DNA of 64,000 nt from Arcicella lustrica (GCF_034930985.1 NZ_JAYGIM010000017.1:62001-126000); one strand, 5' to 3'; positions 8,289 to 18,175 are shown, counted from the stretch's first letter. Numbers and translations are program-made. The notes: generated from the sequence alone by a model not told the origin.

Positions 8289-9230
8289 ATGCTAGAAAAA
8301 ATAAAACATACAGAACCCTATTACCGTTTTCGCCTTTTCTTGAAGACCTATCATTTAGAAAATGCAGCAAAAACTGTATATCAAGTATTAGAAGTATTAA
8401 TCAATAAAATTCTTCAGTTTGATATTGATGTTCGTGCAGCGGCTGTGGCTTATAATTTTACTTTAGCGATATTTCCGACAATAATTTTCCTTTTTTCACT
8501 CATTCCATACATTCCTGTTAATCATCTTGATTTAAAAATTATTGCATTACTTTCAGAAGTATTGCCCAAAGGAATTTTCCATGAAGCACAAGAAACCATT
8601 ATTGAAATCGTAAGTAAACCACGTGGAGGAGTACTTTCATTAGGTTTTATCTTTGCTTTGTATGCTTCTACAAGTGGAATGATGGCTTTGATGAGAGCTT
8701 TTAACCTAACGTATAAAACCTCTGAACAACGTGGTTTTATTAAAGCAAGGCTGATTGCAGTGATGTTAAATTTCCTACTCACTTTTGTGTTGATTGTAGC
8801 GATAGGTTTCTTGATTGTGGGTCGATTGATTGTAGATTTCTTATTTGATGAAGGAATAATGAATCGAGATTTTACTTTTTACGCCTTACAGTTACTTACT
8901 TATTTGGTAATATTTTTAGTGTTTTTTATTACCATTTCCATCATTTATTATTGGGCGCCAGCCATTCATAAAAAATGGAAATTTATCAATGCAGGTTCTA
9001 TCACCGCTTCAATTCTTACGATTCTTCTTTCAAATTTGTTTTCTTATTACCTCTCAAACTTTGCAACGTACAATAAACTTTATGGTGCAATCGGTACTTT
9101 TATCGCCTTAATGGTTTGGCTTTATTTGGTTGCTTTAGTTTTGATTTTAGGTTTTGAAATCAATGCAAGCATCGCTGAAACTTTATACGGTTCAACGGAA
9201 TCTAAAAAAGCGATTGAAACTGAAACATAA
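8289..9230 (+). CDS. YihY/BrkB-family inner-membrane protein (UPF0761)
   Basis: A 313-residue polytopic protein. The conserved N-terminal block DVRAAAVAYNFTLAIFPTIIFLFSL, split here between residues about 46 and 70, is typical of YihY/BrkB proteins. About six membrane helices follow, with the conserved YLSNFATYNKLYGAIGTFIALMVWLY-like segment near the end. The frame also opens at a TTG six bases earlier (8283), but the ATG at 8289 with GGAA just before it is the better start. Family members are sometimes called ribonuclease BN in error. The real function is unknown and may relate to transport or envelope integrity. Confidence 0.9.
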   Translation: MLEKIKHTEPYYRFRLFLKTYHLENAAKTVYQVLEVLINKILQFDIDVRAAAVAYNFTLAIFPTIIFLFSLIPYIPVNHLDLKIIALLSEVLPKGIFHEAQETIIEIVSKPRGGVLSLGFIFALYASTSGMMALMRAFNLTYKTSEQRGFIKARLIAVMLNFLLTFVLIVAIGFLIVGRLIVDFLFDEGIMNRDFTFYALQLLTYLVIFLVFFITISIIYYWAPAIHKKWKFINAGSITASILTILLSNLFSYYLSNFATYNKLYGAIGTFIALMVWLYLVALVLILGFEINASIAETLYGSTESKKAIETET

Positions 9231-9251
9231 TTAAACAAGTATTTCTACAAT

Positions 9252-10202
9252 ATGAAAAATCCTGAAAATCTACCTATTGTTACTGTTATTGCCCTTTGTT
9301 ACAATCATTCAGCATTTCTGGTAGAATCTCTTTCTTCAGTACTTCATCAAACTTATAAGGCAATTCAATTAATAGTTGTTGATGATGCGAGTGAAGATGA
9401 TAGTCAACAAAAAATACTTGCTTTACTGCAAAATTACCCAACCGTTAAATGGTTTTTTAATGAAAAAAATATTGGAAACTGTAAATCATTCAATCAAGCA
9501 CTTTTATTAGCTAAAGGGAAATATATCATTGATTTATCGACAGATGATGTCTTAGAAAATACCAGAATAGAAAAGCAAGTAAAGTACTTTGAATCATTGA
9601 GTGATTGGTATGGAGTAGTTTTTTCGAATGCCACTTTTATAGATGAGCAAGGAAATACTTTGAGAACTTTATATGATGATGAAAACCAAAGTATTTCAGA
9701 GGGAAATATTTATTCAAAATTGATAGAGCAATCTTTTATTTTGCCTTCTACAATGATGATAAAAAAAGAAGTATTGGATAGTTTTAATGGCTATGATGAA
9801 ACATTGGCTTATGAAGATTTCGATTTTTGGATTCGGTCATCAAGAAATTGGGAATATGCTTATTTGCCTGAAATATTGACCTTTCAAAGAAAAGTATCAT
9901 CGTCACTTTCTTCCAGATTTATTCAAAAAAAGAATCAATTAGTTGTTTCAACGGTAAAAGTTTGTGCCAAAATACAAAGTTTAAATCGTAACGAAACTGA
10001 AAACGAAGCCCTAGCTAAAAGGCTTTATTTAGTGTTAAAACAATGTGCTTTTACTGAGAATTTTGAAGCAGGTGAAGAAGTAATTAAAATGCTAAACCAG
10101 CTAAAAGGACATACTTTTAAGAGTAAATTACTTTGTATTATCATTAGATTTAGTATTCCATTGAACTTTGTTTATCTGAAATTTAATAAATTCAGACTTT
10201 AA
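9252..10202 (+). CDS. Glycosyltransferase family 2
   Basis: The 316-residue protein has a GT-A fold. It begins VTVIALCYNHSAFLVESLSSV, with VVDDASEDDS near residue 40 and a DXD-like metal site in LSTDDVL near residue 97. There is also an acceptor-side YEDFDFWIR block near residue 188. It should move a sugar from a nucleotide donor to an envelope glycan at the cytoplasmic face. There are no membrane helices apart from a hydrophobic C-terminal stretch. Its stop codon overlaps that of the convergent GT4 gene (shared TTAA at 10199-10202). Donor and acceptor are unknown. Confidence 0.9.
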   Translation: MKNPENLPIVTVIALCYNHSAFLVESLSSVLHQTYKAIQLIVVDDASEDDSQQKILALLQNYPTVKWFFNEKNIGNCKSFNQALLLAKGKYIIDLSTDDVLENTRIEKQVKYFESLSDWYGVVFSNATFIDEQGNTLRTLYDDENQSISEGNIYSKLIEQSFILPSTMMIKKEVLDSFNGYDETLAYEDFDFWIRSSRNWEYAYLPEILTFQRKVSSSLSSRFIQKKNQLVVSTVKVCAKIQSLNRNETENEALAKRLYLVLKQCAFTENFEAGEEVIKMLNQLKGHTFKSKLLCIIIRFSIPLNFVYLKFNKFRL

Positions 10203-11326
10203 TCAGCTAATACTTTCTGATAGAATGCTATTAACTTTTTAGCTTCACTTTCCCAATTATATTGTTTTTGAATGGCTTCTTTTCCTAAATTTCCCATTTC
10301 TTTCGCTTCTTTTGGGTTTTGAATAAACCAATTAATAACTTCAAAAATCTCTTGAACACTTTCAGGGTTTACTCCGAATCCAGCTTTTGTGGAATTAATT
10401 ACCGATAAACAATGTTCAAAATTTGAAGTAATTACGGGCAAACCAGACGCCATATATTCAAACATTTTGGTAGGATACGAGATGCTGTAATCGCCAACAT
10501 CCTTGAGTAAAGCGATTCCAACAAAAGCATTTTTAGCAATTTCGGCTGCTTCTTTAAAAGACGTCATCCCATATTTTAAAACATTTTCTTCTAAATCATA
10601 TTCTTTTATTAATACTTCTAGTTTTCTTGGGAAATCATTGCTTGAAAAATATCCAAATAAATGCAATTTGATGTTTGGATAAAGCTCTTTTAATAGATAG
10701 ATTGCCTCCAAGAGTTTTTCAATACATCGATTACTTGAGATTTGTCCAATATAAAAAACTTCAGGTTTACTAATATTGAAATGGAAATGGATAGTTTCAA
10801 AGTCGGCTTTTCGAGGATAATTTAAAATGACTTCGTGATTTTTTATAATGTTGGGATAACTCGTCAGATAAGTATTCTCGGCAAAAATTAGGTTGAAATG
10901 TTTTGAAGAAAGTTTGTCGAAATACGAAAACAATGATAAAAGAATGTTGTTTTTCTGCTTTGTTGGAAGTTTTTTATGAAAATCTTCGTAGATGTCAAAA
11001 ATCACTTTTGTCTTGAGTAAAGAAAATAGATAGGCAATCGGGATTAACTCAATCACATGGATATGAACGACTTTGGGTTGAATTTTAAAATACCAAAATA
11101 GAATTTTAGGAAAATTAAAACAGATTCTTTTCCAAAGTTGTGGGTAATAATTGATGTGATAAAAATGAGCTTTAGGTTCACTGTCTTTTAATCTAACAGC
11201 TTGAATTACATAGACTTCGTAATGTTCAACTAAAGTACTTACTTCTTTTATTACTCTTGGTGAATAATTACCAGTAGCAATATGCAGAATTTTTGTTTTT
11301 TTATTTGAAGGTTTAGTGACGAACAT
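10199..11326 (-). CDS. Glycosyltransferase family 4 (GT-B fold)
   Basis: At 375 residues with two Rossmann halves, this is a GT4-type enzyme. The N-terminal part begins with KKTKILHIATGNYSPRV. The C-terminal donor-binding half holds VFYIGQISSNRCIEKLLEAI, then FEYMASGLPVITSNFEH with the acidic residue expected to contact the nucleotide sugar. It lacks a signal peptide. It is probably involved in making lipopolysaccharide, capsule or exopolysaccharide. It converges on the GT2 gene and diverges from the YciO-like gene across only 44 bases, so each is likely regulated separately. Confidence 0.88.
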   Translation of the reverse strand: MFVTKPSNKKTKILHIATGNYSPRVIKEVSTLVEHYEVYVIQAVRLKDSEPKAHFYHINYYPQLWKRICFNFPKILFWYFKIQPKVVHIHVIELIPIAYLFSLLKTKVIFDIYEDFHKKLPTKQKNNILLSLFSYFDKLSSKHFNLIFAENTYLTSYPNIIKNHEVILNYPRKADFETIHFHFNISKPEVFYIGQISSNRCIEKLLEAIYLLKELYPNIKLHLFGYFSSNDFPRKLEVLIKEYDLEENVLKYGMTSFKEAAEIAKNAFVGIALLKDVGDYSISYPTKMFEYMASGLPVITSNFEHCLSVINSTKAGFGVNPESVQEIFEVINWFIQNPKEAKEMGNLGKEAIQKQYNWESEAKKLIAFYQKVLAD

Positions 11327-11370
11327 TTTATTATTTTAGGTACAACAAATTAAACAATCTGATAAAACTG

Positions 11371-11994
11371 ATGGCTGAATTTATAAAATTATACGAAAAA
11401 GGCACCGATATGAAAAAAATAAATCATATTGTTGATTGCCTAAAAAACGGAGGAGTAATTATTTATCCAACCGACACAGTTTATGGAATGGGTTGCGATA
11501 TTCATAATACTCGTGCTGTGGAAAGGGTTTGTCAAATCAAAGGAATAAAACCTAGTAAGAACAATTTTTCATTTATTTGTAACGATTTAAGCCATATTGC
11601 AGATTATGCAAAAGTATCAAATACTTGCTTTAAATTAATGAAAAAAGCTTTGCCAGGTCCTTTTACTTTTGTTTTGGAGGGGAATAATAAAGTCCCAAAA
11701 GTGTTATCACAAAGTAAAAAAACAGTTGGTGTCAGAATTCCTGATAATGAAATTCCGAGATTAATTGTAGAAGAACTTGGAAACCCAATTGTTACTACTT
11801 CAATTTATGATGATGATAGTATTGTGGAGTATTCAACCGACCCAGAATTGATTTTCGAGAAATTCCAAAATCAGGTAGATATTGTTATTGATGGAGGTTA
11901 TGGAAATAATATGCCTTCAACCATTGTAGATGCCACCAACGATGATTTTGAAATTATTCGTCAGGGATTAGGAGATTTATCTATTTACTTATAA
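11371..11994 (+). CDS. L-threonylcarbamoyladenylate synthase-type protein (Sua5/YciO/YrdC)
   Basis: The 207-residue protein is a single YrdC-like domain. The motifs GGVIIYPTDTVYGMGCD (about residues 28-44), a KPSKNNFSFIC block, LPGPFTFVLEG and the substrate-site KKTVGVRIPDNEI are clear. Sua5/TsaC enzymes make threonylcarbamoyl-AMP for the t6A modification of tRNA. Length and N-terminus resemble the YciO subgroup, for which that activity is less certain. A later ATG (11410) is possible, but the YciO-like lead sequence supports the longer start. A terminator follows directly. Confidence 0.88.
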   Translation: MAEFIKLYEKGTDMKKINHIVDCLKNGGVIIYPTDTVYGMGCDIHNTRAVERVCQIKGIKPSKNNFSFICNDLSHIADYAKVSNTCFKLMKKALPGPFTFVLEGNNKVPKVLSQSKKTVGVRIPDNEIPRLIVEELGNPIVTTSIYDDDSIVEYSTDPELIFEKFQNQVDIVIDGGYGNNMPSTIVDATNDDFEIIRQGLGDLSIYL

Positions 11995-12027
11995 AATGTT
12001 GGCAATTGAAGATTTGCCAACATTTTT
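11994..12027 (+). terminator. Rho-independent terminator after the YciO-like gene
   Basis: A perfect 12-bp stem AAATGTTGGCAA / TTGCCAACATTT with an eight-base loop is followed by a T-rich tract. It begins in the stop codon and lies between two convergent genes. Confidence 0.88.
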
Positions 12028-12052
12028 GTTTTTTAAAGCTTTAAAAACTGGT

Positions 12053-12910
12053 TTAAACTTCTTCTGAGATACTTCTCTTATGTTTCCATCTTCTGTGCGA
12101 CCATAAGTAAGAAGAAGGGTTTTGCTTTATTGAAGCATCTAATGTTTGAACAAAACGCTCAAGAATTTCATTAGAACTGAGATTTTCGTAAGGAGGACTT
12201 GCTATTTCTGAAAGATTCATATCATAATATCCTCTCTTTTTTCTGACAAATTCCATGAAAATAACAGGATAATCAAATTTTCGTGCAATACGCTCTGGTC
12301 CAGTAAAAAAAGCAGAATCTTGATTCAAAAAGTTTGTCCAATAGGCAGATTTTAAATGACTAGGAATTTGGTCAGCCGCCAAACAAATAGCTCTGACTTT
12401 GTCTTTTCTTTCAATTGTTACTTTTATAGTATCCTTTCTTTCAATTAAAAAAGCACCAAAACGATTTCTGATTTGATAAGTAAGATTATCAAAAAATGGA
12501 CTACTGAGTTTTTGATAGACAACATCTAAATCAACACCATTTAAACTAACAGAATGAATAGCCCATTCCCAATTTCCTTGATGCCCGCCAACAAAAATGA
12601 TTGGAATGTTATTGTCTAAATACTTTTTCACAACTTCTATATTATTTACTTGCACTCGTTGTGTTACTTCTTCTGCCGAAATACTTAAACCTTTAAAGAA
12701 TTCGATAAATACATCAGCTAAGTGATGATAAAAACCTTTAGCAATTTCATTGATTTCCTTTTCTGATTTTTCAGGAAAGGAATTTCTAAGGTTTTCTAAA
12801 ACGACTTTTTTGCGATATTTGATTACTCTAAAAAGCAAAAAGTAAGCAAAGTCAGAAATGCGATAAAGCATCCAAAATGGTAAAGCCGCAAGAATCTTGA
12901 AGAAAAGCAT
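12053..12910 (-). CDS. Lipid A biosynthesis-type lauroyl acyltransferase (LpxL/HtrB family)
   Basis: A 285-residue protein of the bacterial lipid A acyltransferase family. An N-terminal hydrophobic segment (about residues 1-30) anchors it to the inner membrane. The catalytic H-x4-E motif is HQGNWE, with H110 and E115. A basic region, then ALAADQ-type sequence (ICLAADQIP) and FFTGPERIARKF follow, as in LpxL. It should acylate lipid A or another amphiphile such as an ornithine lipid. Length is normal. It is divergent from the WbqC gene across 93 bases. Confidence 0.9.
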   Translation of the reverse strand: MLFFKILAALPFWMLYRISDFAYFLLFRVIKYRKKVVLENLRNSFPEKSEKEINEIAKGFYHHLADVFIEFFKGLSISAEEVTQRVQVNNIEVVKKYLDNNIPIIFVGGHQGNWEWAIHSVSLNGVDLDVVYQKLSSPFFDNLTYQIRNRFGAFLIERKDTIKVTIERKDKVRAICLAADQIPSHLKSAYWTNFLNQDSAFFTGPERIARKFDYPVIFMEFVRKKRGYYDMNLSEIASPPYENLSSNEILERFVQTLDASIKQNPSSYLWSHRRWKHKRSISEEV

Positions 12911-13003
12911 ATTAACTTTTGGTAATTTGTATTTTTTCTTGAAAAATAGAATGATTTTGGTATAAAAATTTGAAATTAAATCATTCTGCTGTATTTTAGG
13001 GAA

Positions 13004-13630
13004 ATGATAATTGATTTACAATATTTACCCAGTCTCGAATATTTTGTGTGTTTACTTCAGCACGACACGATTGTTATTGAAGCACACGAATATTACGAAA
13101 AGCAAAGTTACCGAAATCGTTGTATAATTCAGACAACTAATAAGATTGATACGCTGTCTATCCCAGTAAAAAATGGAAATTCAAAAGTATTAATTCGAGA
13201 TTTAAAGATAGAGTATCATCAAGATTGGATTCGCCGACATTGGGGTGCTATTCATTCTGCATACGGAAAATCACCTTTTTTTGAATATTATTCAGAATAT
13301 TTTAAAAATATTATTGAAAAAAAGCCTGACTTTTTGTTCGATTTGAATTTAGAATTGCTGTCAATTTGTCTGAAACTTTTACGTCTCGAAAAAAAGATTA
13401 TATTTACAGAAAAATATGAAAAAAATGTGGAGAGTGATTTTAGGAGTAAAATTCATCCCAAAACAGATTTTTCATTGAATGGTATTTATAATCCAATCGC
13501 ATATCGCCAGAACTTTGGCAACGAATTTGTACCTAATTTATCTATTCTAGATTTGCTATTTTGTCAGGGAAGCCAATCTTTAAAGATACTTCAAAGCTCA
13601 TTAGTAAATGAACAAACAACAATAAATTAG
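13004..13630 (+). CDS. WbqC family protein
   Basis: A 208-residue cytoplasmic protein with the layout of WbqC-like proteins. It starts with a LQYLPSLEYFVCL strand-helix, then ANxYEKQSYRNRC-like sequence and an IPVKNG strand. The IEYHQDWIRRHWGAIHSAYGKSPFFEYY block (about residues 67-94) is nearly diagnostic. The family is named after genes in O-antigen loci. Its activity is not well defined, and a role in sugar-nucleotide or surface-glycan formation is inferred from that context. Its neighbour is a lipid A-type acyltransferase, which fits envelope biogenesis. Confidence 0.85.
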   Translation: MIIDLQYLPSLEYFVCLLQHDTIVIEAHEYYEKQSYRNRCIIQTTNKIDTLSIPVKNGNSKVLIRDLKIEYHQDWIRRHWGAIHSAYGKSPFFEYYSEYFKNIIEKKPDFLFDLNLELLSICLKLLRLEKKIIFTEKYEKNVESDFRSKIHPKTDFSLNGIYNPIAYRQNFGNEFVPNLSILDLLFCQGSQSLKILQSSLVNEQTTIN

Positions 13631-13786
13631 TGTTTAGTATATAATTTGGAAGAGATTTACAGAAAGTAATTTTAAAGAAAAACAGAGATTACCTTCAGCC
13701 TCAGTGTAAAGAAAATTGGATTATTCCATCATTCTTACGAACTGAACTCTGAGGTTTTATAACGCTATAACTCAAAAACTCTAAGC

Positions 13787-16330
13787 ATGGAGGCAAAATT
13801 TTCAAACAGAGTAAAAGAGGTTATCTCACTCGCACGTGAGGAGGCAATCAGGCTTGGGCATGATTACATCGGGACGGAACATCTTATTTTAGGTATGATC
13901 AGAGAAGGCGAAGGCATTGCTCTTGATTTGATAAAAAAATGTGGCACTAGCCTTGATGATTTGCGTGTTACTATAGAACAAGCTACAAAGAGTACGGTTA
14001 GATCTACGTACACTATCAAAAACAAACAAGATATTCCACTTTCAAGACAATGCGAAAAAGTGTTGAGAGTCACCTACTTGGAGGCAAGAATTTTTAAAAC
14101 TAATCTTGTCGGAACGGAACATTTACTAATGGCAATCCTTAGAGATGAGGATAATTTGGCCAAACAAATTCTTGAGAAGTTCCAAATACATTATGAATTA
14201 ATTAAGGATATGGTGGAATATCAATCAAACCCTAATATCAAATCAGGCCCGTCTGACACAGACGATAATGATGATGATGCAAGAATGTTTGCAAGTGGAA
14301 ACGCAGCTGGAGGAAGTTCTACCGCCAATAAAGGAACGGAAAAATCTAAAACTCCTGTATTAGATAATTTCGGTAGGGATTTAACAAAAGTTGCAGAAGC
14401 GGGTAAACTTGACCCAATTGTTGGGCGTGAAAAAGAAATAGAAAGAGTTGCTCAAATTCTTTCACGTAGAAAGAAAAACAATCCGATTTTGATTGGTGAG
14501 CCAGGTGTGGGTAAAACAGCTATTGCTGAAGGACTAGCACTAAGAATCGTTCAGAAAAAAGTATCTCGTGTTTTATTCGGTAAAAGAGTTGTTACACTAG
14601 ATTTGGCTTCATTAGTGGCTGGTACAAAATACCGTGGTCAGTTTGAAGAAAGAATGAAAGCAGTAATGAACGAATTAGAAAAATCACCAGATGTGATTTT
14701 GTTCATTGATGAATTGCATACCATTGTTGGTGCTGGTGGAGCTTCTGGTTCTTTGGATGCTTCGAACATGTTCAAGCCTGCTTTAGCTCGTGGTGATATC
14801 CAAGTTATCGGGGCAACTACTTTAGATGAGTATCGTCAGTACATTGAAAAAGACGGAGCTTTGGCTCGTCGTTTCCAAACAGTAATGGTTGATGCCACTT
14901 CTATTGAAGAAACTATTGAAATTTTGAACAACATCAAAGATAAGTACGAAGATCATCACCACGTAACTTATACAGATGAGGCAATCGAGCAAGCAGTAAA
15001 ATTATCAGAACGTTATATTTCTGACAGATTCTTACCAGACAAAGCGATTGACGTAATGGATGAAGTAGGAGCAAGAGTTCATATCTCAAATATTACTGTT
15101 CCTGAAGATATTGTTCGTTTAGAAGAAGCTATCGAAAATATCAAGAAAGAGAAAAATGCAGTAGTTAAATCGCAGAAATACGAAGAGGCTGCTCAGTTAC
15201 GTGACCGTGAAAAACGTTTGTTAGACCAATTAGACCGTGCAAAACGTGATTGGGAAGAAGACACCAAACGTCGTCGTTATACAGTTTCAGAAGAAAGTGT
15301 TGCTGAAGTAATTGCACAAATGACTGGTATTCCAGTGAATCGTGTAGCTGCTACAGAAGGACAAAAACTTCTGAATATGAATGAAGAATTGCAAGGTAAA
15401 GTAATAGGGCAAAATCCAGCCATTGCTAAACTTGTTAAAGCTATTCAACGTACAAGAGTTGGCTTGAAAGATCCTAAAAAACCAATCGGTTCGTTTATTT
15501 TCTTAGGTCCAACTGGTGTAGGTAAAACAGAATTAGCGAAAGTTTTAGCGACATATTTATTCGATAAAGATGATGCTTTAGTAAGAATTGACATGAGTGA
15601 GTACATGGAGAAATTCAGTGTATCTCGTTTAGTCGGAGCTCCTCCGGGATATGTGGGTTATGAAGAAGGTGGACAATTGACTGAAAAGATTCGCCGTAAA
15701 CCTTATGCCGTAGTATTGTTGGATGAAATAGAGAAAGCTCACCCAGATGTATTCAATATTTTATTGCAAGTATTGGACGATGGTATTTTAACGGATGGTT
15801 TAGGTAGAAGAGTAGATTTCAGAAACACTATCATCATCATGACTTCAAATATTGGAGCAAGAGATTTGAAGGATTTTGGAACAGGTATCGGTTTCTCTAC
15901 GAAAACTAAAGTTGATGGTTTAGATGATGCAATGAAAGGAACTATTCAGAATGCTTTGAAAAAAGCTTTCTCTCCAGAGTTCTTGAACCGTTTGGATGAT
16001 GTAATCGTGTTTAATTCATTAGAACGTGAACACATTCACCAAATCATTGATTTGATGTTGAATAAATTATTCATCAGAATTACAAATCTTGGTTATACCG
16101 TTGAATTGACTGAAAAAGCGAAAGATTTTATTGCTGAGAAAGGTTATGATTCACAATATGGTGCAAGACCGCTGAATCGTGCTATTCAACGTTATTTGGA
16201 AGATCCAGTAGCAGAAGAAATATTGAAAGGTGATTTAGCCAATGGAGATGTAATCTTAGCAGATTATTCTGGCGAAGGCGATTCATTAACACTTTCAAGA
16301 ATTCTAGCAACTACTGCAACAGAAGAATAG
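13787..16330 (+). CDS. clpC: ATP-dependent Clp protease ATP-binding subunit ClpC
   Basis: The 847-residue product is a class I Clp/Hsp100 ATPase. It has two Clp N-domain repeats (residues about 1-145), then AAA1 with Walker A GEPGVGKT near 240. A UVR-type coiled segment (SQKYEEAAQLRDREKRL, about 460) marks ClpC rather than ClpB or ClpA. AAA2 follows with GPTGVGKT near 575 and a C-terminal D2-small domain. It unfolds substrates for ClpP, and an adaptor usually binds the N-domain. No mcsA/mcsB or ctsR is next to it, as is usual outside Firmicutes. It is monocistronic, with a strong terminator after the stop. Confidence 0.96.
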   Translation: MEAKFSNRVKEVISLAREEAIRLGHDYIGTEHLILGMIREGEGIALDLIKKCGTSLDDLRVTIEQATKSTVRSTYTIKNKQDIPLSRQCEKVLRVTYLEARIFKTNLVGTEHLLMAILRDEDNLAKQILEKFQIHYELIKDMVEYQSNPNIKSGPSDTDDNDDDARMFASGNAAGGSSTANKGTEKSKTPVLDNFGRDLTKVAEAGKLDPIVGREKEIERVAQILSRRKKNNPILIGEPGVGKTAIAEGLALRIVQKKVSRVLFGKRVVTLDLASLVAGTKYRGQFEERMKAVMNELEKSPDVILFIDELHTIVGAGGASGSLDASNMFKPALARGDIQVIGATTLDEYRQYIEKDGALARRFQTVMVDATSIEETIEILNNIKDKYEDHHHVTYTDEAIEQAVKLSERYISDRFLPDKAIDVMDEVGARVHISNITVPEDIVRLEEAIENIKKEKNAVVKSQKYEEAAQLRDREKRLLDQLDRAKRDWEEDTKRRRYTVSEESVAEVIAQMTGIPVNRVAATEGQKLLNMNEELQGKVIGQNPAIAKLVKAIQRTRVGLKDPKKPIGSFIFLGPTGVGKTELAKVLATYLFDKDDALVRIDMSEYMEKFSVSRLVGAPPGYVGYEEGGQLTEKIRRKPYAVVLLDEIEKAHPDVFNILLQVLDDGILTDGLGRRVDFRNTIIIMTSNIGARDLKDFGTGIGFSTKTKVDGLDDAMKGTIQNALKKAFSPEFLNRLDDVIVFNSLEREHIHQIIDLMLNKLFIRITNLGYTVELTEKAKDFIAEKGYDSQYGARPLNRAIQRYLEDPVAEEILKGDLANGDVILADYSGEGDSLTLSRILATTATEE

Positions 16331-16351
16331 AGAGTAATTTTAAACAGAAAG

Positions 16352-16385
16352 AGGTCGATTCATTAAATTGAATCGACCTTTTTTG
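16352..16385 (+). terminator. Rho-independent terminator after clpC
   Basis: A perfect 11-bp stem AGGTCGATTCA / TGAATCGACCT with a six-base loop is followed by TTTTTT. It lies 22 bases after the clpC stop. Confidence 0.92.
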
Positions 16386-16431
16386 TTGAAGTGTTATGAA
16401 AAATATGGTTTTACTTACTTTTAAATCAGTT

Positions 16432-17364
16432 TTATTTACGCTGTAAAATCTCTTTGATTACTTCTTTATCTTTGGCAATTTGTGCTTTTAGGGCATCTAA
16501 TCCGCTAAATTTTTGTTCGTTTCTTACTTTTGTAATAAATTCAACACTGAGGTTTTCTCCATAAATTTCACGATTGAAATCGAAAATATTTACTTCGATT
16601 GTCTGATAGGTACCATCAACCGTCGGGCGATTACCAATATTTAACATTCCTCCAAAAGTTTCATCGTTGTAATGTACTTTTACGGCATAAACTCCATCGG
16701 TAGGAATTAATTTGGCTACTTCTCTTACTTGAATATTGGCTGTAGGGAAGCCAATTGTTCTACCTAATTGTTTGCCTTTTACAATAAGCCCTGAAATAGA
16801 GTAATTTCTACCCAAAAGATGGTCGGCAGATTGAACGTTTCCTTCTAATAATGCTTTTCTGATTTTTGAAGAACTTACACCTACATTATCAATATCTTGA
16901 CGAGCGATTTCTTCAATTGAAAAACCATATCTTGAAGCATTAGTTTTCAAGTAATCGAATCCTCCTTCACGATTTCTTCCAAAACGATGGTCATAGCCAA
17001 TGACAAGCGTTTTAGTGCCGATGGTTTCGATAAGAATCTTTTGAATAAATTCTTCGGATGAAAGCTCTGAAAACTCTCTGGTAAATGGAATAATCAAAAG
17101 ATGTTGTACGCCATTTTGTTCTAAGAGTTCAATCTTTTCATCGAGTGTGGAAAGTAACTTGATGGTCTGATTGTCAGAAGAAATAACGCTTCGTGGATGT
17201 GGATAAAAAGTAATTACAACACTTTCTCCTTGCGTCTGTAAAGCTACTTCATTCAAGCGATTTAATATTTTTTGATGTCCAAGATGTACACCATCAAATG
17301 TTCCACTAGTGACTACCGCATGGTCTAATTTTTTGAATTCCTGTATTCCGTGGTAAACTTGCAT
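16432..17364 (-). CDS. ribF: Bifunctional riboflavin kinase/FAD synthetase RibF
   Basis: A 310-residue two-domain enzyme. The N-terminal nucleotidyltransferase (FAD synthetase) carries SGTFDGVHLGHQ near residue 21 and a later GYDHRFGRNREGGF block. The C-terminal riboflavin kinase domain holds GRTIGFPTANIQ and GGMLNIGNRPT. It makes FMN and then FAD from riboflavin. The frame extends to 17385, but MQVYHGIQEF is the usual beginning in Bacteroidota and starts at 17364. It is the last gene of a uppP-truB-ribF run, 95 bases after truB. Confidence 0.95.
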   Translation of the reverse strand: MQVYHGIQEFKKLDHAVVTSGTFDGVHLGHQKILNRLNEVALQTQGESVVITFYPHPRSVISSDNQTIKLLSTLDEKIELLEQNGVQHLLIIPFTREFSELSSEEFIQKILIETIGTKTLVIGYDHRFGRNREGGFDYLKTNASRYGFSIEEIARQDIDNVGVSSSKIRKALLEGNVQSADHLLGRNYSISGLIVKGKQLGRTIGFPTANIQVREVAKLIPTDGVYAVKVHYNDETFGGMLNIGNRPTVDGTYQTIEVNIFDFNREIYGENLSVEFITKVRNEQKFSGLDALKAQIAKDKEVIKEILQRK

Positions 17365-17459
17365 TTTTATATTAGCTCTGTTCAAGATCTTTTACGAGTT
17401 GGACGATAACAGAGTTTTATCCTTTACATTATTACTTATTACAATAAAATTTAAAATTA

Positions 17460-18173
17460 CTAATCCACTTTTCTTTGCTCAATAAACTCTTGAATTGTTA
17501 GTGCATTTTTAACATCAAATTCACCGATTTTTTCTCTTCTTAATGAACTTAAATAAGCGCCTGATTGGCAAGCCAAGCCAAAGTCACGCACTAAACTTCT
17601 GATATAAGTACCTTTCGAACAAACGATTGTGAAGCTAATTTCTGGAAAATTACTGCTATCAATATCAAATTTAGAGATTTCTACTTCTCTTGATTTGATT
17701 TCAATGTCGGCATCTGTTTTCCCTTTTCTGGCTAACTCATAAAGTCTTTTGCCATTTACTTGAATGGCAGAGTAAATAGGAGGAATCTGTAAAATTTTTC
17801 CTTGAAATTTACTTAAAGCTTCTTGAAGTATCGTTTCGTTGATATGTTCAGTCGGAAATTCTTCGTCAAATCCTGTTTCTAAATCTATAGATGGCGTTGT
17901 TTTGCCTAAAACAAAAGTGCCAGAGTATTCTTTTTCTTGTGCTTGGAAAGAATCAATTTGTTTGGTCATTTTTCCTGTGCAAAGAATTAATAGACCTGTT
18001 GCCAGTGGGTCGAGAGTACCAGCATGACCGATTTTTTTGAATTTACCAGCAAATTTTAATTTCTTAACGACATCAAATGATGTCCAAGTAAGGGGTTTAT
18101 CAATCAATAAAACCTCCCCAGGGTCTGGAGAGGTCTGATTAATATTCTTTTGTATAGTTTCTTCTTGATTCAT
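17460..18173 (-). CDS. truB: tRNA pseudouridine(55) synthase TruB
   Basis: The 237-residue protein is a TruB catalytic domain without a large PUA extension, which is the short form common in Bacteroidota. The catalytic aspartate is D55 in GHAGTLDPLATG. The KPLTWTSFDVV start, the YSAIQVNGKRLYELAR block and CSKGTYIRSLVRDFG are all present. It converts U55 to pseudouridine in the T-arm of tRNAs. Its start lies two bases from the uppP stop, so the two are almost certainly translated from one mRNA. Confidence 0.96.
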   Translation of the reverse strand: MNQEETIQKNINQTSPDPGEVLLIDKPLTWTSFDVVKKLKFAGKFKKIGHAGTLDPLATGLLILCTGKMTKQIDSFQAQEKEYSGTFVLGKTTPSIDLETGFDEEFPTEHINETILQEALSKFQGKILQIPPIYSAIQVNGKRLYELARKGKTDADIEIKSREVEISKFDIDSSNFPEISFTIVCSKGTYIRSLVRDFGLACQSGAYLSSLRREKIGEFDVKNALTIQEFIEQRKVD

Positions 18174-18175
18174 TA

